Source: an uncultured OCS116 cluster bacterium (GTDB taxonomy: Bacteria; Pseudomonadota; Alphaproteobacteria; Rhizobiales; TMED25). From it: 64,000 nucleotides of DNA. The stretch is taken from positions 58,329 to 122,328 of the forward strand of contig CACPHU010000003.1 of the NCBI GenBank assembly GCA_902633855.1. The letters are read 5' to 3'. Under the pieces are notes generated by a model. It was not told the origin of the DNA, searched no databases, and worked only from the letters and a program-made list of their open reading frames with translations. The translations under genes and the position numbers were made by a program. This document shows, piece after piece, positions 26,479 through 36,533 of the stretch; position 1 is the first letter of the stretch, and every line of letters begins with the position of its first letter.

Positions 26479-27066
26479 TTAGTTATTATAAAAATATACG
26501 AATGACAGCAAGAAAACAATTAATGCAAAAATAATTCTTTTTCTTTGCGTATTAAAGAAAAATACATTTCTGGATGATTTTCCAGCCTCAATCACAGGCT
26601 GCTCTTCATCTATATGAGTACTATCACTGTTGAAATATTCTTGTAAATTATTGAAAAATTGGTCTGCAAGTGATTTTGATGCACTCTGGATAAGCCTTTG
26701 CCCAACCTGTGCCAGCTTCCCTCCTACTTGTGCGTCAACCTCATAATTTAACTTTGTGGTTTCTGGGTCTAATTCGGTTAATGAAACTACTGCAGAGCCT
26801 TTTGCGAACCCCGCTGCGCCGCCTTGACCTTGGCCAATTATCTTGTACCCATTGGGAGGGTTAACATCGCTTAAATTGATTTTCCCAGTAAACTTCGCTT
26901 TCACTGGCCCTATCTTGATTTCAACTGCGGCTTTAAATTCATCGTCTGAGCTTTGCTCTACACTCTTTGCGCCTGGAATTGTCTCTTTTAGTACCGCAGG
27001 ATCATTCAAGGCTTCCCAGACTTGCATGCGTGATGCCTGAATGATATTTTCTCCATTTAATTTCAT
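26479..27066 (-). CDS. CoxG-like carbon monoxide dehydrogenase subunit G family protein
   Basis: A 195-residue protein with an N-terminal SRPBCC domain (NGENIIQASRMQVWEALNDPAVLKETIPG, then GPVKAKFTGKINLSDV) followed by a linker and a C-terminal membrane segment (residues 176-193). CoxG proteins tether the molybdenum hydroxylase to the membrane, linking it to the quinone pool. It is the first gene of the reverse-strand locus and has an AGGAG-like site before the ATG. Confidence 0.9.
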   Translation of the reverse strand: MKLNGENIIQASRMQVWEALNDPAVLKETIPGAKSVEQSSDDEFKAAVEIKIGPVKAKFTGKINLSDVNPPNGYKIIGQGQGGAAGFAKGSAVVSLTELDPETTKLNYEVDAQVGGKLAQVGQRLIQSASKSLADQFFNNLQEYFNSDSTHIDEEQPVIEAGKSSRNVFFFNTQRKRIIFALIVFLLSFVYFYNN

Positions 27067-27214
27067 TTAGATCTCCTGATCATCTTTATTATTATTATTA
27101 TTTGATTTAAAAACTCAAGAATTCTTTTTGTATAATTAAAAAAAATAATACTAATATGATCGCTTTTCTATAATATTTAAGCTATATAAATACTTTACAA
27201 ATACAACAAAAGAA

Positions 27215-28522
27215 ATGATAAACAGATATTCTAGACAGATTATGAGAGATGTTTGGTCTGATCAGTCTAAGTATGCAATCTGGTTTGAAATTGAGATCCT
27301 CGCCCATGAGGCAATGGAGTCTATTGGCCTCATTGAAAAAGGTCTTACAAAGAAAATACGGGATAAATTAAAAGATATAATTTTTGACGAAACCCGCATA
27401 TCAGAAATTGAAAGCAAAACTCATCATGACGTGATTGCATTTCTCACGTTCATATCTGAAAAAATTGGTGAAAAACAAGCACGTTATCTCCACCAGGGTA
27501 TGACATCATCGGATATACTTGATACATGTCTATGCATCCAATTGAAAAAGGCGTCACAACTTATAATAGAAGATTTAGATGCATTGCTTCAAGAATTATT
27601 GAAAAAGGCTGAAGAGTATAAATATTTACCGACTATCGGTCGAAGTCATGGTATTCATGCGGAACCGACAACAGTTGGATTAAAATTTGCACAGGCATAT
27701 GCTGAATTCGATAGAGCTTTAAAACGAATGGAAATTGCTGAAAAAGAAATTTCTATTTGTGCATTATCCGGATCAGTCGGAACTTTTGCCAATATTGACC
27801 CAAGAATTGAAAAATATGTCGCTAAAAAGCTAAATTTAAACATTGAAACTATTTCTACCCAAATAATTCCAAGAGATAGGTATGCGTATTTCTTTACGAC
27901 CCTTGGTGTGCTTGCTGGATCAATTGAGAGAATTTCAACTGAAATAAGACACCTGCAAAGAACCGAAGTTGATGAAATGTCTGAGCAATTCCAAAAGGGT
28001 CAAAAAGGCTCTTCATCCATGCCTCATAAGAGAAATCCTGTATTGACCGAAAATTTAACAGGTATTGCTCGATTGATTCGTGGTGCTGTCACCCCCGCAC
28101 TCGAAAATATATCCTTGTGGCATGAGCGCGATATTTCTCATTCATCGGTGGAAAGAGTAATTGGTCCGGACACAACTATACTATTAGATTTTGCCCTCTC
28201 AAGACTTACAAATGTTATTAAAAATATTGTTGTAAATAAAAAAAATATAAAGGCAAATCTAGATAAGCTCAACGGATTGATATACTCACAAAGGATACTC
28301 CTAATGTTAACCCAAAAAGGAGTGAGTCGTGAAGATAGTTATGACATCGTACAGAAAAATGCATCCAAATCATGGGATAATCAAAGTGATTTTAAAGAAA
28401 TAATTTTATCAGATAAAGGAATCATGGAAATACTAACAAAAGAAGAAATTGATGATTTATTCTCGCTAGATTATCACTTGAAGAATGTTGATTACATTTT
28501 CAAAAATGTTTTTGGTAAATAA
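27215..28522 (+). CDS. purB: Adenylosuccinate lyase
   Basis: The 435-residue product acts twice in purine synthesis, releasing fumarate from SAICAR and adenylosuccinate. It has the fumarase-superfamily signature [12 protein letters not shown], the HHDVIAF and [15 protein letters not shown] segments, and the usual length. It starts the forward purine run and its end is 20 bases from purC. The 148-base gap upstream, divergent from coxG-like, is where the promoter should be; I see no clear regulatory motif there. Confidence 0.95.
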   Translation: MINRYSRQIMRDVWSDQSKYAIWFEIEILAHEAMESIGLIEKGLTKKIRDKLKDIIFDETRISEIESKTHHDVIAFLTFISEKIGEKQARYLHQGMTSSDILDTCLCIQLKKASQLIIEDLDALLQELLKKAEEYKYLPTIGRSHGIHAEPTTVGLKFAQAYAEFDRALKRMEIAEKEISICALSGSVGTFANIDPRIEKYVAKKLNLNIETISTQIIPRDRYAYFFTTLGVLAGSIERISTEIRHLQRTEVDEMSEQFQKGQKGSSSMPHKRNPVLTENLTGIARLIRGAVTPALENISLWHERDISHSSVERVIGPDTTILLDFALSRLTNVIKNIVVNKKNIKANLDKLNGLIYSQRILLMLTQKGVSREDSYDIVQKNASKSWDNQSDFKEIILSDKGIMEILTKEEIDDLFSLDYHLKNVDYIFKNVFGK

Positions 28523-28541
28523 TAAAAATACGGGCTTCGTG

Positions 28542-29306
28542 ATGAAAAAAAATAAAATTTATGAGGGAAAGGCCAAAATTTTGTATAAAGGTCCAGAGCC
28601 TGGAACATTAATTCAGCACTTCAAAGATGATGCAACAGCAAATAATAATGAGAAAATGGATATTTTCGAAGGTAAAGGGGTTATAAATAACCGTATCTCG
28701 GAACATTTGTTTACACTTTTATCATCTATAGATATACCTCATCACTTTATCAAAAGGCTTAATATGAGAGAACAGCTAATTAATGAGGTTGAGATAATTC
28801 CATTAGAAGTTGTGGTCAGAAACATAGCAGCTGGTTCACTTACAAAGCGGCTAGGTATTCCAAATGGTGAAAAACTTAATAGAACAATTGTCGAATTTTA
28901 CTATAAAGATGATGCATTGCAAGACCCCCTTGTTAGCGAAGAACATATCATAACATTTGGCTGGGCAAGCCAAAATGAATTAGATGAAATTACATCACTA
29001 GCTCTCCGAATCAATGACTTCCTGGCGGGATATTTTTCTGCAATAAAAATACAGTTAGTTGACTTTAAAATTGAGTTTGGACGATTGTACAAAAACGATG
29101 AGGTATATGTGGTCTTAGCCGACGAAATTAGTCCTGACTCATGCAGGCTATGGGACTCACAAACAAAACAAAAAATGGATAAGGATGTTTACCGAGAGAA
29201 CTCAGGATATTTATTAGATGGGTATAATGAAGTTGCTAAGAGGATGGGGTTATTGACACAAAATGGTGCATCAAAAAATAAGAAACCAACGCTTGTAAGG
29301 GGATAA
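28542..29306 (+). CDS. purC: Phosphoribosylaminoimidazole-succinocarboxamide synthase
   Basis: A 254-residue SAICAR synthetase that joins CAIR and aspartate. [16 protein letters not shown] at the N-terminus, [13 protein letters not shown] [17 protein letters not shown], and [14 protein letters not shown] are diagnostic. The open frame extends upstream into purB, but the ATG at 28542 gives the family start. It is followed by purS after one base. Confidence 0.95.
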   Translation: MKKNKIYEGKAKILYKGPEPGTLIQHFKDDATANNNEKMDIFEGKGVINNRISEHLFTLLSSIDIPHHFIKRLNMREQLINEVEIIPLEVVVRNIAAGSLTKRLGIPNGEKLNRTIVEFYYKDDALQDPLVSEEHIITFGWASQNELDEITSLALRINDFLAGYFSAIKIQLVDFKIEFGRLYKNDEVYVVLADEISPDSCRLWDSQTKQKMDKDVYRENSGYLLDGYNEVAKRMGLLTQNGASKNKKPTLVRG

Positions 29307-29307
29307 T

Positions 29308-29547
29308 ATGAGAGCAATCGTTTACATAAGGCTAAAAACTGAAGTATTAGATCCTCAAGGGCAAGCGATTGAGAGTGCACTAAAAAATCTTGGTGAGAAT
29401 AATATAAATAACATCCGACAGGGAAAGCTGATTGAAATGGATATTGAGGCCAAAAACATACAAGAAGCTGAAGAAAAAATTGAGAAAATCACCAAGTCTC
29501 TCCTTGCAAATACTGTAATCGAGGAATATTCAATAGAAATTAGTTAG
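29308..29547 (+). CDS. purS: Phosphoribosylformylglycinamidine synthase subunit PurS
   Basis: A 79-residue protein that bridges PurQ and PurL in the FGAM synthase complex. VYIRLKTEVLDPQGQAIESALKNLG is the family signature. GGGGA is upstream; the gene sits one base after purC and one before purQ, as in other organisms with the three-part enzyme. Confidence 0.95.
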   Translation: MRAIVYIRLKTEVLDPQGQAIESALKNLGENNINNIRQGKLIEMDIEAKNIQEAEEKIEKITKSLLANTVIEEYSIEIS

Positions 29548-29548
29548 T

Positions 29549-30214
29549 ATGAATGTAACAATAATTCGCTTTCCTGGAACTAATTGTGATTTAGATACAG
29601 CAAATGCTGTAAAAAAAGTTCTTGGCATCGTACCAAAAATAATTTCCTGCAAAGAAGATAAAATTCCAAAATCAGATTTGATAATTATACCCGGTGGCTT
29701 TTCCTATGGTGATTATCTGAGATCTGGTGCAATTGCAGCACGTGAACCGATAATGGATGATCTTGAATTAAGAGCAAATCAGGGTGTTTATATAATTGGT
29801 ATTTGCAATGGCTTCCAAATCCTCACTGAGAGAAAACTGTTACAGGGATCTCTTTTGAAAAATAGTTCACTAAAATTCATATCAAAAAGTGTTGAACTTA
29901 AAATTAATAGAAATGATACTTTTTTTACCTCAAAATATCAAACTGATGAGGTCGTAAATATACCGATTGCACATCATGATGGTAATTTTTTTGCTGATCA
30001 AGATACGCTTGACTCAATTGAAGATAACAACCAAGTCGCATTACGTTATCTAAATCCTATCAATGGATCTTTAAACAATATAGCTGGTTTGTATAACAAA
30101 AATCTAAATATATTAGGTCTTATGCCACATCCAGAAAGAGCAGTCGATTTAAAAACAGGTACAAATGATGGATCACGAATATTCGAATCTGCGCTAAATT
30201 TTTATTCAACATGA
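29549..30214 (+). CDS. purQ: Phosphoribosylformylglycinamidine synthase subunit PurQ
   Basis: The 221-residue glutaminase subunit that supplies ammonia to PurL. It has the class I amidotransferase triad context: FPGTNCDLDTANAV, GGFSYGDYLRSGAIAA, the nucleophile Cys in GICNGFQIL, and the His-Glu pair in LMPHPERAVD. It follows purS by one base and precedes purL by 10 bases. Confidence 0.95.
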   Translation: MNVTIIRFPGTNCDLDTANAVKKVLGIVPKIISCKEDKIPKSDLIIIPGGFSYGDYLRSGAIAAREPIMDDLELRANQGVYIIGICNGFQILTERKLLQGSLLKNSSLKFISKSVELKINRNDTFFTSKYQTDEVVNIPIAHHDGNFFADQDTLDSIEDNNQVALRYLNPINGSLNNIAGLYNKNLNILGLMPHPERAVDLKTGTNDGSRIFESALNFYST

Positions 30215-30224
30215 TTGGTAACAA

Positions 30225-32399
30225 ATGGATATATATGAATCTCACAGTATAAATAAAAAGGAAAAAGAATTACTATTGAATTATCTTGGAAGAGATCCGA
30301 GTCACACTGAAATTGGTATATTTTCAGTAATGTGGTCAGAACATTGTTCATATAAATCTTCTCGACATTGGCTTAAAAAATTACATACAGAAGGAATACA
30401 GGTTATACAAGGTCCTGGTGAGAATGCTGGTGTAGTTGATATTGGTGACAACCAGGCGATAATTTTCAAGATGGAAAGTCATAATCATCCGTCTTTTATC
30501 GAACCGTACCAGGGTGCAGCAACAGGAGTTGGGGGAATTATGCGTGATGTGTTTACAATGGGCGCCCGTCCTATTGCACTTGTAAATTCGATCAGATTTG
30601 GTGAATTAACGCATCCAAAAACAAAGTTTTTACTTTCTGGCGTCGTCGCTGGCATTGGAGGGTATGGAAACTGTGTTGGGATACCAACAATTGCAGGTGA
30701 AACAGGCTTTGATAGCTCATATAATGGAAATAACCTTGTAAATGCCATGTGTGTTGGATTAACCACGAAAGATAAAATATTTTATTCAAAAGCCTCCGGT
30801 ATCGGAAACCCAGTTGTGTATGTCGGCGCAAAAACGGGCCGTGATGGTATTCACGGTGCAACGATGGCTTCGGGGGAGTTTGATGACGAGTCGGAAAAAA
30901 ACAGGCCGACAGTTCAAGTTGGTGATCCGTATGCTGAAAAGCTTCTGCTTGAGGCGTGCCTAGAGCTTATGCAAAAAGACGCGATCATATCAATACAGGA
31001 CATGGGCGCAGCAGGACTTACCTCATCATCTGTGGAAATGGCTGATAAAGGAAAGGTTGGTATTCAATTAAATTTAGATAATATTCCGACAAGACAACAG
31101 AACCTTACAGCTTATGAAATGATGTTATCCGAAAGCCAAGAGAGGATGCTGATGGTGCTAAAGCCAGAAAAAACCGAAATCGCCAAAGAGGTTTTTGAAA
31201 AATGGGATGTTGATTTTGCTATTGTTGGAAAGATCACTGAAACAAATAATATTGTCGTTTTGCACAACGGGATGATTGAAGCAGATATTCCAATCAAATT
31301 TCTTACAGATAACGCACCAATGTATAAGAGAGAAAAAATTAAAAAAAATAAACGAAAACGAAAACTTCAACTACTTCCAAGTATTAAACCAAAAGATGCA
31401 ATCCTAAAAATTCTGAACTCACCAAATATATGTTCAAAAAAATGGATCTGGGAGCAATATGATAGAACAATAATGGCAAACACACTTAATGATGCAGGTG
31501 GAGATGCTGGTCTTGTTCGAATTGAAAATACGGAAAAGGCAATTGCAATGTCATGCGATGTAAACCCAAGATACTGTCATGCGGATGCTAAAAAAGGTGC
31601 TATGCAAGCAGTTGCTGAGTGTTGGCGTAATATCATTTCGATGGGTGCTAAGCCCCTAGCAATAACTAATTGCCTTAATTTTGGAAATCCAGAAAAACCT
31701 GAAATAATGAACGACTTTGTTGAAACTATTATAGGCATCAGAGATGCATCAATTGCACTAGACTTTCCTGTAGTGTCAGGCAATGTATCTCTCTATAATG
31801 AAACAAATGGTGATGCAATAAAAAATACACCAACAATAGGCGGCGTTGGTCTTGTAGAAAATATTAGTGTATTGAATAATTTTGGTTCTCTAAATATTGG
31901 TGACTCAATCTATATGATCGGGAAAAAGGGTTCGCATCTAAGCTGTTCAACCCTCGAAGAAGTCTACAATGGTGAATCGTCCATTGACCCACCAGAAATA
32001 GATCTATATCAAGAAAAACTAAACGGAAATGGAGTACTGGAGCTAATCCAAGAAAAAATTATCACATCTTGTCATGACATATCAGATGGCGGCATGATAG
32101 TTACGATATGCGAAATGATTATGCTAGATGACAGAGGTGCAACAATAAATATAGTTGATAATAATAAAATGATGGGTGAGCTTTTTGGCGAAGATCAATC
32201 AAGGTATATTATAACAATCTCGCCAGAGCTTGAGAGTATATTTGAAAAGAAAATGAAAAAGCGAGGAGTCAAATATGAGCCAATTGGATACATCACCTCA
32301 TCGCAATTGAAAATTAATGATAGTATTATTATATCTAATAATGAAATCAGGGACGCATATGAAAGCCTGATCCCATCTGTAATGAATAATATGGCCTAG
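30225..32399 (+). CDS. purL: Phosphoribosylformylglycinamidine synthase subunit PurL
   Basis: The 724-residue synthetase subunit of the three-part FGAM synthase. Typical stretches are [61 protein letters not shown] and the second half with [11 protein letters not shown] and [10 protein letters not shown]. The length matches the small PurL type that needs PurQ and PurS. A charged Lys-rich loop (around residues 370-382) breaks the middle. Confidence 0.96.
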   Translation: MDIYESHSINKKEKELLLNYLGRDPSHTEIGIFSVMWSEHCSYKSSRHWLKKLHTEGIQVIQGPGENAGVVDIGDNQAIIFKMESHNHPSFIEPYQGAATGVGGIMRDVFTMGARPIALVNSIRFGELTHPKTKFLLSGVVAGIGGYGNCVGIPTIAGETGFDSSYNGNNLVNAMCVGLTTKDKIFYSKASGIGNPVVYVGAKTGRDGIHGATMASGEFDDESEKNRPTVQVGDPYAEKLLLEACLELMQKDAIISIQDMGAAGLTSSSVEMADKGKVGIQLNLDNIPTRQQNLTAYEMMLSESQERMLMVLKPEKTEIAKEVFEKWDVDFAIVGKITETNNIVVLHNGMIEADIPIKFLTDNAPMYKREKIKKNKRKRKLQLLPSIKPKDAILKILNSPNICSKKWIWEQYDRTIMANTLNDAGGDAGLVRIENTEKAIAMSCDVNPRYCHADAKKGAMQAVAECWRNIISMGAKPLAITNCLNFGNPEKPEIMNDFVETIIGIRDASIALDFPVVSGNVSLYNETNGDAIKNTPTIGGVGLVENISVLNNFGSLNIGDSIYMIGKKGSHLSCSTLEEVYNGESSIDPPEIDLYQEKLNGNGVLELIQEKIITSCHDISDGGMIVTICEMIMLDDRGATINIVDNNKMMGELFGEDQSRYIITISPELESIFEKKMKKRGVKYEPIGYITSSQLKINDSIIISNNEIRDAYESLIPSVMNNMA

Positions 32400-32406
32400 T
32401 AAGAAA

Positions 32407-32637
32407 ATGAGCATGAAATTGACTGAGCTGGAGGCGCTAGTAAAGAGGGCAATACCTAATTCAGAAATTGAAATTAAGGACTTAGCCGGCGATGATAACC
32501 ACTTTTCTATTATTATAAAATCTGATGTATTTAGAGGTAAAACGCGCATTGAACAGCATCAAATTGTATATAATGCATTAGAGGAAAAAATGGGTAATAA
32601 ACTTCATGCACTTCAAGTAAAAACAATATCTACATAG
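32407..32637 (+). CDS. BolA family protein
   Basis: A 76-residue BolA/IbaG-type protein with AIPNSEIEIKDLAGDDNHFSIIIKS, FRGKTRIEQHQIVYNALEEKM, including the conserved His of HQIVY that takes part in Fe-S binding with CGFS glutaredoxins. It is followed after 10 bases by such a glutaredoxin, so the two probably form the BolA-Grx heterodimer involved in Fe-S cluster handling or iron sensing. A second in-frame Met at 32413 is an alternative start. Confidence 0.92.
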   Translation: MSMKLTELEALVKRAIPNSEIEIKDLAGDDNHFSIIIKSDVFRGKTRIEQHQIVYNALEEKMGNKLHALQVKTIST

Positions 32638-32647
32638 CGAGGATAAA

Positions 32648-32977
32648 ATGGATGAAAATATTAACGATTGGATAAGTAAAAAAATAACATCAAATGATGT
32701 TGTATTATTTATGAAAGGAACCCCTGAAACACCGCAATGCGGCTTCTCAAGTCAAGTGGTGCAAATACTCAATTATCTCGGTATTGAATTCTCATCAGTC
32801 AATGTTTTAGACGATGAGTCAATTAGAAATGGTATAAAAGAATATACTAACTGGCCAACCATACCACAACTTTATGTAAAAAATGAATTCATAGGTGGCG
32901 CCGACATTGTCAGAGAAATGTTCGAAGAAAATGAACTTAAAGAATTTCTCAACGAAAAGGGTATTGCAACAAACTGA
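32648..32977 (+). CDS. grxD: Monothiol glutaredoxin (CGFS type, Grx4)
   Basis: A 109-residue monothiol glutaredoxin with the GTPETPQCGFSSQ active site that binds a bridging 2Fe-2S cluster with glutathione, plus the TNWPTIPQLYVKNEFIGGADIV block. It is downstream of the bolA-family gene and its stop directly abuts the rpsD stop on the other strand. Role: Fe-S cluster transfer and iron homeostasis. Confidence 0.95.
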   Translation: MDENINDWISKKITSNDVVLFMKGTPETPQCGFSSQVVQILNYLGIEFSSVNVLDDESIRNGIKEYTNWPTIPQLYVKNEFIGGADIVREMFEENELKEFLNEKGIATN

Positions 32978-33595
32978 CTATCTCGAATAGAACTCGATAA
33001 CTAAATTCGGCTCCATTTGGACTGGGTAAGGAACATCATCCAATGCTGGTATTCTTTTTATCTCAATTTTAAAGTTGCTCTCATCAAAATTTATATATTC
33101 TGGTACGTCTCTTTCTTGGCTCTCAACAGACTGCATAACCATTGGCATTGTCCTTGACTTCTCACGGACTTCCACAACGTCACCAACCTTTAGTCGATAG
33201 CTACCTATGTTTGTTTTTTTACCATTTACCATTACATGGCCGTGATTTATGAATTGCCTCGCAGCGAAGACGGTGGGAACCACCTTAGATCTGTAAACAA
33301 CCGTGTCCAGCCTTCTCTCCAATAGCCCTATTAGGTTTTCACCTGTATCACCTTTGACGCGCACAGCTTCTTTATAGCAAGCCTTAAACTGCTTCTCTGT
33401 GAGGTTTCCATAGTAACCTTTTAATTTTTGCTTAGCACGTAATTGAAGTCCGTAGTCGGATGGTTTTCCCTGCCTTCTTTGCCCATGTTCACCAGGGGCA
33501 TAACTTCTCCTATTTACAGGGCTTTTGGGCCTACCCCAAATATTCTCGCCAAGCCTACGGTCAATCTTATACTTGGCTTTAATTCTTTTTGTCAT
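32978..33595 (-). CDS. rpsD: 30S ribosomal protein S4
   Basis: The 205-residue S4 protein binds 16S rRNA early in small-subunit assembly. It begins [20 protein letters not shown], and the S4 RNA-binding domain is at about residues 95-160 ([26 protein letters not shown]). An open frame extends 23 codons upstream but the ATG at 33595 has a perfect AAGGAGG seven bases before it. It stands alone, as in many alphaproteobacteria. Confidence 0.97.
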   Translation of the reverse strand: MTKRIKAKYKIDRRLGENIWGRPKSPVNRRSYAPGEHGQRRQGKPSDYGLQLRAKQKLKGYYGNLTEKQFKACYKEAVRVKGDTGENLIGLLERRLDTVVYRSKVVPTVFAARQFINHGHVMVNGKKTNIGSYRLKVGDVVEVREKSRTMPMVMQSVESQERDVPEYINFDESNFKIEIKRIPALDDVPYPVQMEPNLVIEFYSR

Positions 33596-33734
33596 TCTAA
33601 ATCCTCCTTGTGGATCCGCCCTCCTAAGCAAATTATGCTGACAGAAAACTTGATATAAAATCAATCTCGCGGGTTAAAATACATAATATCTCTACAATCT
33701 ATGGGTATTTGTGTCAACACCAAGTTCTAAAATT

Positions 33735-34532
33735 TTATTCATCTATTAGATGCTTGAAGATTCCAAACAAAATTTTGATATCTTTCTGTGTAAGATTTTG
33801 CCTCTGAAACATGGCTTTTATATTGTTTAGCATCATATTTTTTTTCTCAACCGGATGGAAGAAACCCTTTTCATCGAGAGTTTTCTCAAGAAATTCAATA
33901 AAACGAATATATTCATTCTTATTTGCACCACGAGTCTTTTCTAGAGGTAACCCTTCAGTCCTACCCTTATCACTTTCTGTGACCCTACCAAGTTCCCCTT
34001 TTGTAATACCTGAATAAAACTCATAAGCAATAACACAAACTGCTTGAGCTAGATTTAAGGATGCAAATTCTGGATTAACGGGTGCTGTTATAATTGTATC
34101 AGCATAGCTTAGCTCATCATTTGAAAGTCCTGATTTTTCTCCTCCGAATAACAACCCAATTTTTTGACCATTTTTAATTCTGGTCCTCATATCTTTTGCC
34201 GCAGATTTCGGGCTTAAGACCTCTTTGATCATATCCCTTCTTCGTGCTGTTGTTGCATAAACATAGTCGAGGTCACTGATGGACTCACTAACATTATTAA
34301 AAATACCTGAATGATCTAGAATTCCAGATGCACCTGATGCAGAGCTATAAGTTTCATCGGCTAACCAACCATCCCTTGGACTCACAAGTCGCAGTTTATA
34401 CAAATCAAAATTCGCCATAACTCGTGCAACAGCACCGATATTATGACCTAACTGTGGGTTTGCTAGTATAATCACCGGATCATTTTGTTGTTTTTGCATC
34501 TTTTGGGCTATTTTAATTATTTTTTTTGGCAT
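33735..34532 (-). CDS. trmJ: TrmJ-like tRNA/rRNA 2'-O-methyltransferase (SPOUT family)
   Basis: The 265-residue product has the TrmH/SPOUT fold with the typical opening VIILANPQLGHNIGAVARVMANF, the middle GLLFGGEKSGLSNDEL, and the knot motif SLNLAQAVCVIAYEFY. TrmJ methylates the 2'-O of residue 32 in tRNA anticodon loops. The C-terminal extension (about residues 175-265) is helical and positively charged, as in TrmJ. It is 139 bases upstream of rpsD on the same strand and divergent from the 34653 gene. Confidence 0.87.
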   Translation of the reverse strand: MPKKIIKIAQKMQKQQNDPVIILANPQLGHNIGAVARVMANFDLYKLRLVSPRDGWLADETYSSASGASGILDHSGIFNNVSESISDLDYVYATTARRRDMIKEVLSPKSAAKDMRTRIKNGQKIGLLFGGEKSGLSNDELSYADTIITAPVNPEFASLNLAQAVCVIAYEFYSGITKGELGRVTESDKGRTEGLPLEKTRGANKNEYIRFIEFLEKTLDEKGFFHPVEKKNMMLNNIKAMFQRQNLTQKDIKILFGIFKHLIDE

Positions 34533-34652
34533 TTAGCTTATTTTATTTATAATTTGAATATTTAGATATTGACCTGTTTTTATCTATTGTTATAACAAAT
34601 ATAACGAAATTTACATATTAAATCTTGTCCATACAAAACATTAAGGTACCAA

Positions 34653-36020
34653 ATGATTGATCTATTAAAAATTGCAAAAACCGAAGCTGATGGCGGAGAT
34701 CTTCAGCAAATCTTTGATAATATATACGAAAAATCAGATATGAGACCGAATGGTTACCCAGATGCAATTGTTTGGAAAGGTGGTAACCACAATATTAAAA
34801 TAAATCCAATTGCACATTCTCTAACCGATGCCTTTGCGTTACTTGGAACAATTGCAGCAATTGATGTCCTTGGTCTTCCATTTTATGCGCTTCCGATGTG
34901 GTCACAAATAAGACATGATCTCAAACTTGCTCCACTCAGCTGGTTTGGAAATATGCCTATTACTTCTATCAAATGGTCGACTGCTGGTGATGCTTATGTA
35001 AGAGACCATGATGGATCAAAAGTCGTTGTTATGGGAAAATCTGGTAACGCACCGTTGAGAACTCAGGCCGGTGTATATTGCAACGTAAGGCCATATGGAA
35101 CAATAACTGTTGTGAGATGCATGCCCTGTCTGCCCTATTCACAAGATAAAAGTGTATTTAATGTAGACCCGAAAACCGGCATCATACATTCTGAAATGAA
35201 TACACCCGGAATTCAAATGGCTTATGCTGCAAGACTTTTCTTGAAAATGGTGCATGAGACACAAAAACTTGGAAGGGTTGCCTTTAAGCCAACACAAGCA
35301 ATGGAAGATGGTATCAATGCTGGCTTACTCACATGGCTTCTTGAAGGTACACAGTTTAAAATTGGTAGAAGATGGGCTGTCAATGCGTATGATGAACACA
35401 AGGAAAATGTTGATAAAATCATTGCATTACTGCCTCCTGACTTCAAAGACGGGATGAGTGAATGGTCGGGTCAAATTGAACAGCATATTGCGGATACAAA
35501 TTATGGGCTTTTACTTTGGGATTTGATTAACCACCAAGATACAGTTGTTCTTTCAACAGATTTAGATGGCGACAGACTAACTGATCTACTAGCTGATGTT
35601 TCTGATCCTCTAAGGTATTTTGGTAGTAGGATTATTAAAAAGCTTAATTCTAAAGCACATATGGACTATTTGTGGAATGAGATGGGCTATACAACTGGGA
35701 ATGGTCGTGATATGACCTCGGTCATGTACAGGATGGATGGGCCTCCCATTCATGAACAAACTCTGGGATCTGCCGATGCAATGCTTCTTAGATTATTAGA
35801 TGGTGATGAGACTGTTGGTGGAACTAAAAAACCTTATGATCCAAGAATTCATTTTGTGCTTATTCGTGATGCTTATATTGATGCAAATCCAGGAAATAAA
35901 GAATTAGAAAAATGGCTTGATGGAATTTTAAATAAGTTTGACAATATATATTCAGGAGATAGACCAGGGTTTATAGAGGGATATGAAAAACTAAAAGACG
36001 CCATAAAGCCATTTGAGTAA
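34653..36020 (+). CDS. Unrecognised 455-residue soluble protein
   Basis: I do not recognise this gene. The product has no signal peptide and only short hydrophobic stretches, for example AFALLGTIAAIDVLGLPFYALP (residues 61-82), too rich in Pro and Asp to be a clear membrane span. A CMPC motif at residues 156-159 could bind a metal or be redox-active, with other features such as SSDLDGDRLTDLLADV-like acidic stretches near 310-325 (TDLDGDRLTD) that resemble a metal-binding loop. Codon use is like the neighbours and the protein is acidic and globular, so it is a real gene. It stands alone between trmJ and a convergent membrane protein gene. Confidence 0.6.
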   Translation: MIDLLKIAKTEADGGDLQQIFDNIYEKSDMRPNGYPDAIVWKGGNHNIKINPIAHSLTDAFALLGTIAAIDVLGLPFYALPMWSQIRHDLKLAPLSWFGNMPITSIKWSTAGDAYVRDHDGSKVVVMGKSGNAPLRTQAGVYCNVRPYGTITVVRCMPCLPYSQDKSVFNVDPKTGIIHSEMNTPGIQMAYAARLFLKMVHETQKLGRVAFKPTQAMEDGINAGLLTWLLEGTQFKIGRRWAVNAYDEHKENVDKIIALLPPDFKDGMSEWSGQIEQHIADTNYGLLLWDLINHQDTVVLSTDLDGDRLTDLLADVSDPLRYFGSRIIKKLNSKAHMDYLWNEMGYTTGNGRDMTSVMYRMDGPPIHEQTLGSADAMLLRLLDGDETVGGTKKPYDPRIHFVLIRDAYIDANPGNKELEKWLDGILNKFDNIYSGDRPGFIEGYEKLKDAIKPFE

Positions 36021-36049
36021 GTTAACTTATTTGCCGCAGATAGGGTTAT

Positions 36050-36457
36050 TCAAATATAAATTTTATCTGCTAACCCAAAGCAAAGTATAGCCCAAAACAA
36101 AGCTAGGAGACCTGTTGAAATATAACCTTCCCTTGAGGATCCGTCAGTTAATCCAAGTTTATCTATTTCGAATCCGTAAAAAGATGCTGCTGAAATTAAT
36201 GTCATACCAACAAACATAAAGTTAAAGAACGCCCAGGTTGCCTCCGTACCCCGAAATAAAATATATATTTGCATAAGAACGGCAGCGGAAATTATTGCTC
36301 CAGCAAACCTACAAAAAAATGAAGCCTCAATACTAATATTATATTTTGCTAAGAATTTTTCAGTTCGAAAAAGGCAATTAAATCCATAAAATGAATTCAT
36401 TGCTAAAACTATTAAAAATATTATTAAATAAAAAAATCCATTAAAATTTTCAATCAT
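36050..36457 (-). CDS. Hypothetical four-helix membrane protein
   Basis: The 135-residue product is almost entirely hydrophobic with about four transmembrane helices (residues 7-29, 45-68, 73-94 and 113-132). No catalytic motif is seen. The segment LFRTEKFLAKYNISIEASFF between helices 1 and 2 is the most polar. It could belong to the DUF4345-like small membrane proteins, but this is uncertain. It lies between the 34653 gene (convergent) and znuA, from which a terminator separates it. Confidence 0.6.
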   Translation of the reverse strand: MIENFNGFFYLIIFLIVLAMNSFYGFNCLFRTEKFLAKYNISIEASFFCRFAGAIISAAVLMQIYILFRGTEATWAFFNFMFVGMTLISAASFYGFEIDKLGLTDGSSREGYISTGLLALFWAILCFGLADKIYI

Positions 36458-36480
36458 ATTATTTATCCTTTATATAGAAA

Positions 36481-36503
36481 ACACCGCTAAATCATAGCGG
36501 TGT
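36481..36503 (-). terminator. Rho-independent terminator after znuA
   Basis: A perfect 9-base inverted repeat (ACACCGCTA and TAGCGGTGT) with a 5-base loop lies 31 bases after the znuA stop. Read on the reverse strand the hairpin is followed by TTTTCTATA, a short T-rich tail. It should end znuA transcription before the next reverse-strand gene. Confidence 0.8.
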
Positions 36504-36533
36504 ATTCTTTATATTTTCTTAAATTGAAACTAT

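Noticed and set aside
22494..27066. Aerobic CO oxidation operon
   Set aside because: The large subunit with the diagnostic active-site motif is absent, and CoxG/S/M-like proteins also serve other molybdenum hydroxylases.
28485..28541. Upstream start for purC inside purB
   Set aside because: The family start Met-Lys-Lys-x-Lys-Ile-Tyr-Glu-Gly lies at 28542.
33596..33664. N-terminal extension of rpsD
   Set aside because: A perfect AAGGAGG precedes the ATG at 33595, which gives the usual S4 start.
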